From: Shinella fusca
GTDB lineage: Bacteria > Pseudomonadota > Alphaproteobacteria > Rhizobiales > Rhizobiaceae
Assembly: GCF_014203155.1 (NCBI RefSeq)
Contig: NZ_JACHIK010000004.1
Coordinates: 62,001 to 126,000 of the forward strand
Length of the DNA stretch: 64,000 bases
Direction: 5' to 3'
Positions 60,803-64,000 of this stretch are shown here, one piece after another. A program made the translations under genes and the position numbers. The notes under the pieces are model-generated. The model did no database searches, was not told the DNA's origin, and saw only the letters and a list, made by a program, of their open reading frames with translations. Each line of letters starts with the position of its first letter. Position 1 is the first letter of the stretch.

Positions 60803-61831
60803 TCATCCCGTCCTGCGGAGGATTTCCTCCGCGATCTCCTTCAGCGTCTCCGGCCCGCCGAATCCGCCCGATTTCGCGATGATGCAATGTCCCTCGGCGT
60901 GCGCCAAGCCCAGGCCGGGCAGGCATTCCCCCATCAGGCGAAACCGCGTGATCCCCATTTTCGAAAGCACGGCCTCCGCCGTCGCCCCACCGGAAAGAAG
61001 CAATGTCGATGCGCCCTCCGTCAAGGCTGGGCAGACACTTTCGGCAAGCGCTAGCGAAACCGCCTGCCCCGTCGCGGCCGTCGCGCCCGGCACGGCCTGC
61101 ACCAGCGTGATCGCGCCCGCGTCACGCACGGCGCCGGGAAGGCGGCCGTTCGGCGCCGGCAGGTAGCGCGGATCGACGGCCGCGCGCAGCGCCTCGATCT
61201 GGGCAAGGGTGATCGGATCGCGCGAACCGATGACGAAGAGCCCCCTGCCCGCGGGGATTTCCGCGGCCCGCGGCGCTACATCCCCGGCCATCCGCTCGGC
61301 CAGCGCCTCGGCAAGGCCGCGCGCGCCGATGAGGAGGTCGACGCCGTCCTCGATCGCAAGATCGAGCGCCGCTGCCATGTCTTGCGCGGTCATCGTGTCG
61401 GGGATGCGGGCCCGCGCGGCATGCCGGCCGAGCCTTTCCGCGACGGAGATCGGCGTTTCCACGCCGAAGCCCTGCACATGGCCGTTCCTGACCACCCGGC
61501 CGAAGGCCGGGATCGCCGGCGCCACCAGCGCCGAGCGGAACGGCACGGCGTCGAGCTCTTCGGCGATATGGCCCTTGAGGCGGGAATCCACCTTCTTGAA
61601 GAGGCGCGTTCCGGGCGGCAGCGCGGCAAGCGCGGCGGCCGCCACGTCACGCGCCGCGGCGGCGTCGATCTCGCGCGAGGCAAGCGTGACCGAGAGAACG
61701 GCCGGGTTTTCCCGCACCGCCGCCGCAATGGCCCCGACATCCAGGGCCACCTCGACATGGAGCCCCCGGCTCGCGAAAGGCGCGGCCGTATCCAGCGCTC
61801 CCGTCAGGTCATCGGCGACTATGGCAAGCAT
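60803..61831 (-). CDS. Four-carbon acid sugar kinase family protein (DUF1537), D-threonate/D-erythronate kinase-like
   Basis: A 342-residue DUF1537 kinase, shorter than OtnK at 12818-14089 (423). The N-terminal domain starts MLAIVADDLTGALDTAAPFA and carries FKKVDSRLKGHIAEEL, the family's K-x-x-D-S-x-x-x-G motif. The C-terminal ATP domain has 'TLLLSGGATAEAVLSKMG' and ends with KSGGFGGPETL. The short form with PdxA2 as partner matches D-threonate/D-erythronate kinases (DtnK/DenK type). ATG 61831 is chosen as the family start. The gene has its own promoter at 61858-61887. Confidence 0.85.
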   Translation of the reverse strand: MLAIVADDLTGALDTAAPFASRGLHVEVALDVGAIAAAVRENPAVLSVTLASREIDAAAARDVAAAALAALPPGTRLFKKVDSRLKGHIAEELDAVPFRSALVAPAIPAFGRVVRNGHVQGFGVETPISVAERLGRHAARARIPDTMTAQDMAAALDLAIEDGVDLLIGARGLAEALAERMAGDVAPRAAEIPAGRGLFVIGSRDPITLAQIEALRAAVDPRYLPAPNGRLPGAVRDAGAITLVQAVPGATAATGQAVSLALAESVCPALTEGASTLLLSGGATAEAVLSKMGITRFRLMGECLPGLGLAHAEGHCIIAKSGGFGGPETLKEIAEEILRRTG

Positions 61832-61844
61832 GCAGAACCCGTTA

Positions 61845-61887
61845 TTTGTTGTTATCTTTATAACGCGCTTCAATATTGAAATGTCAA
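61845..61887 (-). promoter_or_regulatory. Promoter and operator-like palindromes of the kinase-GntR operon
   Basis: On the minus strand TTGACA (61887-61882) and TTATAA (61863-61858) are 18 bases apart. The spacer contains the perfect palindrome TTCAATATTGAA (61869-61880). GTTATCTTTATAAC (61851-61864) covers the -10 with 5-base arms. TAAAGATAACAACAAA (minus strand, 61860-61845) matches the 56590-56605 element with one change. Confidence 0.6.
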
Positions 61888-61942
61888 TGTAATTCTACTG
61901 GAATTAACAAATCTTGTCCACGCCGGAAACCCGGCCGGAACA

Positions 61943-62205
61943 ATGCCTCCCACAGCCGGCTTCTTCGACCGTTTCGCGGACCGCCGCGTCGTCCTCCTCG
62001 GCGAGGCGAGCCACGGCACGTCGGAATTCTACCGCGCCCGCGCCGCCATCACGCAGCGCCTCATCGAGCGGCACGGCTTCACCATCGTCGCGGTGGAGGC
62101 AGACTGGCCGGATGCCGCCGCCGTCGACCGCTTCGTGCATGGCGGAACGATGGAAGGGCGGGAGCCGCCCTTTCGGCGCTTTCCAGCCTGGATGTGGGGG
62201 AGAAC
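61943..62205 (+). pseudogene. Truncated erythromycin-esterase-like gene fragment
   Basis: The translation reads FFDRFADRRVVLLGEASHGTSEFYRARA, then ERHGFTIVAVEADWPDAAAVDRFV and FRRFPAWMWG, a clear N-terminal piece of the erythromycin esterase/succinoglycan-biosynthesis-homologue family (normally about 400-450 residues). It carries the GEASHGT motif and Glu of 'VEADWPD'. After the WMW segment, homology stops in all three frames, and the 58-residue minus-strand gene begins 50 bases later. I read this as a deletion remnant. The segment may still be translated into junk past 62205. Confidence 0.7.
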
Positions 62206-62251
62206 GGCCGGGACAGGTGCCGGACACGTTCCCGTTCGGGCTTTGAGCCCG

Positions 62252-62428
62252 TTACCGCACATGCCGGGCAGGATCGTCGTTCTCGTCCGGATTGGGGGTC
62301 GGGTCCTCGTCGGGCAGGCGGTCGGGCTCCGGCTCCTTGATCGGCGGAACCGGCTTGTCGATGGGCGGCAGGTCCGGCACCGGGTTCGGGCCGGGCTGCG
62401 GATTGGGATCGTTCGGAATGATGGCCAT
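62252..62428 (-). CDS. 58-residue proline- and aspartate-rich small protein
   Basis: A short gene below normal gene-finder limits. ATG 62428 follows AGGAG at proper spacing. The product begins MAIIPNDPNPQPGPNPVPD and has repeated D-P/N-P/P-x-P units with acidic residues and no hydrophobic core, so it should be disordered. It ends with TAA at 62252, nine bases after the BON-protein stop on the same strand. A perfect CGGGCT-TTG-AGCCCG hairpin (62237-62251) follows directly, consistent with a gene end. Function unknown. Confidence 0.65.
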   Translation of the reverse strand: MAIIPNDPNPQPGPNPVPDLPPIDKPVPPIKEPEPDRLPDEDPTPNPDENDDPARHVR

Positions 62429-62437
62429 GGTGATCTC

Positions 62438-62932
62438 CTACTCGTCTGCGTCGCGCGGCAGGTGGCTATCGACGCCGCGGGCAAGCAGCCCCTCCGCCTT
62501 GAGGCCGCGCAGGCCCTTCACCCCGCGCAGAAGCGCGATGAGATGGCGCCGGTCCTCCTCGCCGTCGACCGAGCCGTCCAGTTCGACGACGCCGTCGCGT
62601 ATGGTGATCTCCAGCAGGGCGAGATCGACGCGGGGATCGTTCTCGAGCGCCTGCGTGATGCGCTCCTCCAGGTCGTCGTCCGCGATGACGTCCTCGCTGC
62701 CGTCGAAAAAGGGCAGCGGCGCGCCGTCGACGTCGCGCAGCTCGGGGTCCGCGGTCACCTCGACGCCCTTGTTGTCGCGCACGTCGAAATTGGCGCCGGG
62801 CGCACCATAGGAGGCATTCTCACCTGCCTTGCGGTCGCCGTCGCTGTCCGAATAGGGCCAGCCGTCGCGGGTGTCGCGCTCCTCGTAGTCGCGAAAATCC
62901 TCTTCGCGGGAGCCTTGCTTGCGGTCGTTCAT
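62438..62932 (-). CDS. BON-domain protein, cytoplasmic or surface, acidic
   Basis: A 164-residue protein. Residues about 1-70 are hydrophilic, acidic and low-complexity (DSDGDRKAGENASYG). Residues about 85-155 form a BON domain (DDLEERITQALENDPRVDLALLEITIRDGVVELDGSVDGEEDRRHL), including the conserved Gly of V-x-L-x-G-x-V. BON domains bind phospholipid or act in osmotic stress proteins. No signal peptide is seen. ATG 62932 with GAGAAGG upstream is preferred to a longer frame from 63016. It forms an operon with the 58-residue gene and diverges from the DUF2188-like gene. Confidence 0.75.
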   Translation of the reverse strand: MNDRKQGSREEDFRDYEERDTRDGWPYSDSDGDRKAGENASYGAPGANFDVRDNKGVEVTADPELRDVDGAPLPFFDGSEDVIADDDLEERITQALENDPRVDLALLEITIRDGVVELDGSVDGEEDRRHLIALLRGVKGLRGLKAEGLLARGVDSHLPRDADE

Positions 62933-63066
62933 CGCCTTCTCCACTTCGTCGCTCGTGCCTTTGGCTGTGTGGATCGAACCGATCAGGGCGGCCATTGTTC
63001 CACCGCCCGGAACCATTCGCCGCGCGGCCAGTTGCCCCTCCAGCGAAACCGGACAAGGAGCATCCC

Positions 63067-63336
63067 ATGCCGATCACCTATCATGTCGTGCCGCACGAGG
63101 ACGGATGGGCCTATCGGCTGGAGGACGTCTTTTCCGAAACCTTCCCGAACCATGCCGACGCGCTCGCCGCCGCCCGCATCGCCGCCGAGCGCCACGAGCA
63201 GACCGACGAGGACCGCTTCATCTCCTATCAGGCGGAGGACGGAAAATGGCACAACGAGGTGGCCGCGGGACGCGACCGGCCGGAAACGGAAATCAGCGAT
63301 TGCGCAAAGACGGCAGGCGACGATCCCGCCGCATGA
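63067..63336 (+). CDS. DUF2188-like small protein
   Basis: An 89-residue protein starting PITYHVVPHEDGWAYRLEDV. This gives the Y-H-V-x-P-x-x-x-G-W pattern, then an Ala-rich helix (ADALAAARIAAERHEQ) and a final strand ending in 'YQAEDGKWHNEV'. This layout matches DUF2188. AAGGAG precedes ATG 63067. Small proteins of this type are common near stress genes in rhizobia. Function unknown. It ends three bases before the convergent uracil-DNA glycosylase stop. Confidence 0.7.
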   Translation: MPITYHVVPHEDGWAYRLEDVFSETFPNHADALAAARIAAERHEQTDEDRFISYQAEDGKWHNEVAAGRDRPETEISDCAKTAGDDPAA

Positions 63337-63339
63337 TCC

Positions 63340-63978
63340 TCAGCCTTCGAGGTAGGGCTTGATCTTCCGCAGCTCCGCCACGAAACGCCCCCTTTCCTGC
63401 TCGGCATCGGGGCGGCCGCGCGTGCGCAGGAGCGCGGAGGGATGGACGGTGATCAGCGTCGGTATACCGCTTTCCGTCTCGACGATGCGGCCCCGGTCGG
63501 CGGTGACGGCATGGCGCTTTCCGAGAAGGGCGAAGGTCGCCGTCGCGCCGAGGGCGACGAGGAGTGCCGGCTTCAGCCGCGCGATCTCCCCGCCCAGCCA
63601 CCAGGCGCATTGCCGGACCTCGCCGGTGTTCGGCCGTTCGTGGATGCGCCGCTTGCCGAACCGCTTGAACTTGAAATGCTTGACCGCATTGGTGAGGTAG
63701 CAGTCCGCCCGGTCGATGCCGGCCTCTTCGAGGCAGCCGTCGAGGAAGCGGCCCGCCGGCCCCACGAAGGGATGGCCGAGCTGGTCCTCCCGGTCGCCCG
63801 GCTGCTCGCCGACCAGCAAGACCCTCGCGCGCGTCGCGCCTTCCCCGAAGACGACCTGCGTCGCCTCGCGGTAGAGGTCGCAGCGGCGGCACTCCGCCGC
63901 CGCCGCATGCATGGTTTCGAGATCGTCCTGCGCATGCTCCTGAAAGGCCGGCGCGGGGGCGTTCACCTTCTTCAGCAT
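63340..63978 (-). CDS. udgX: UdgX-type uracil-DNA glycosylase superfamily protein (family 4-like, iron-sulphur)
   Basis: A 212-residue member of the UDG superfamily. Motif 1 is GEQPGDREDQLGHPFVGPAG (57-76). Cys30-x2-Cys33 and later Cys (82, 93, 124) fit the iron-sulphur cluster set of family 4/5 relatives. The KRRIH loop (109-113) is the mark of UdgX, in which the loop His (His113 here) forms a covalent bond to the abasic site after uracil removal. The C-terminal motif is VHPSALLR. The usual family 4 lacks KRRIH. It is convergent with the DUF2188-like gene. The start ATG is at 63978 near the window edge. Confidence 0.87.
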   Translation of the reverse strand: MLKKVNAPAPAFQEHAQDDLETMHAAAAECRRCDLYREATQVVFGEGATRARVLLVGEQPGDREDQLGHPFVGPAGRFLDGCLEEAGIDRADCYLTNAVKHFKFKRFGKRRIHERPNTGEVRQCAWWLGGEIARLKPALLVALGATATFALLGKRHAVTADRGRIVETESGIPTLITVHPSALLRTRGRPDAEQERGRFVAELRKIKPYLEG

Positions 63979-64000
63979 CGTCTTGGGTCCCGGGTCGCGA

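Overview
The window looks like a chromosome or large replicon of a high-GC alphaproteobacterium, most likely Hyphomicrobiales/Rhizobiales (Rhizobium, Agrobacterium, Shinella or Ensifer relatives). The signs are the strong GC bias at third codon positions, long runs of ABC-transporter catabolic operons with 4-base ATGA/GTGA overlaps, a chemoreceptor ending in a GWDEF-type tail, and C/G-rich palindromic intergenic repeats of the kind common in that order. I saw no rRNA, tRNA, CRISPR array, insertion sequence or phage gene. This is a metabolic accessory region, not a mobile island.

Layout. (1) 1-2475: end of a branched-chain amino-acid type ABC transporter (livMGF). (2) 2479-5256, minus: copper-handling operon DUF2946-ycnI-ycnJ. 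(3) 5489-8384: chemoreceptor, then a ParS/RES toxin-antitoxin pair. (4) 8453-21070, minus: a long catabolic series: GntR regulator, isocitrate/isopropylmalate-type dehydrogenase, Fbp-type ABC importer, single-cysteine Asp/Glu-racemase homologue, OtnK-OtnC-OtnI four-carbon sugar-acid enzymes, aldehyde dehydrogenase, cupin, AbrB-type membrane protein. An aconitase paralogue diverges at 21259. (5) 23899-29336, minus: polar-amino-acid type ABC importer with two short-chain dehydrogenases and an RraA-family protein, with a LysR gene divergent. (6) 30394-36357, minus: aminotransferase, PxpA, PxpC, PxpB, a biotinyl-like protein lacking the biotinylation lysine, biotin carboxylase and true BCCP. (7) 36649-45303, plus: AsnC regulator, hydantoinase/oxoprolinase, DUF917 protein and a dipeptide-type ABC importer. 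(8) 45391-49361: a threonine/serine dehydratase-like gene, then (minus) a secreted flavin amine oxidase operon with two c-type cytochromes and a periplasmic RidA. (9) 49597-61831: DapA/NanA-family aldolase, dipeptide-type importer and DMT exporter diverging from a sialidase-like beta-propeller, PdxA2 and iron-dependent dehydrogenase, with a convergent GntR and DUF1537 kinase. (10) 61943-63978: erythromycin-esterase remnant, 58-residue proline-rich protein, BON protein, DUF2188-like protein and a UdgX uracil-DNA-crosslinking protein.

How it works together. Most of the window is a series of 'import a small organic acid or amide, then phosphorylate, oxidise or decarboxylate it' modules, each with its own regulator. 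Two modules handle four-carbon sugar acids (OtnIKC; DUF1537 kinase + PdxA2). Two adjacent, divergent modules carry two unrelated ATP-dependent ring-opening systems for lactam or hydantoin-like compounds (Pxp plus biotin carboxylase, and HyuA/DUF917), with repeated operator-like sites between them. The best candidates for undescribed systems are the biotin-carboxylase-linked Pxp operon with its decoy carrier (30394-36357), the sialidase-like/PdxA2/DapA locus whose two operons share a 15-of-16-base upstream element (49597-61887), and the cytochrome-coupled periplasmic amine dehydrogenase with its own RidA (46377-49361).
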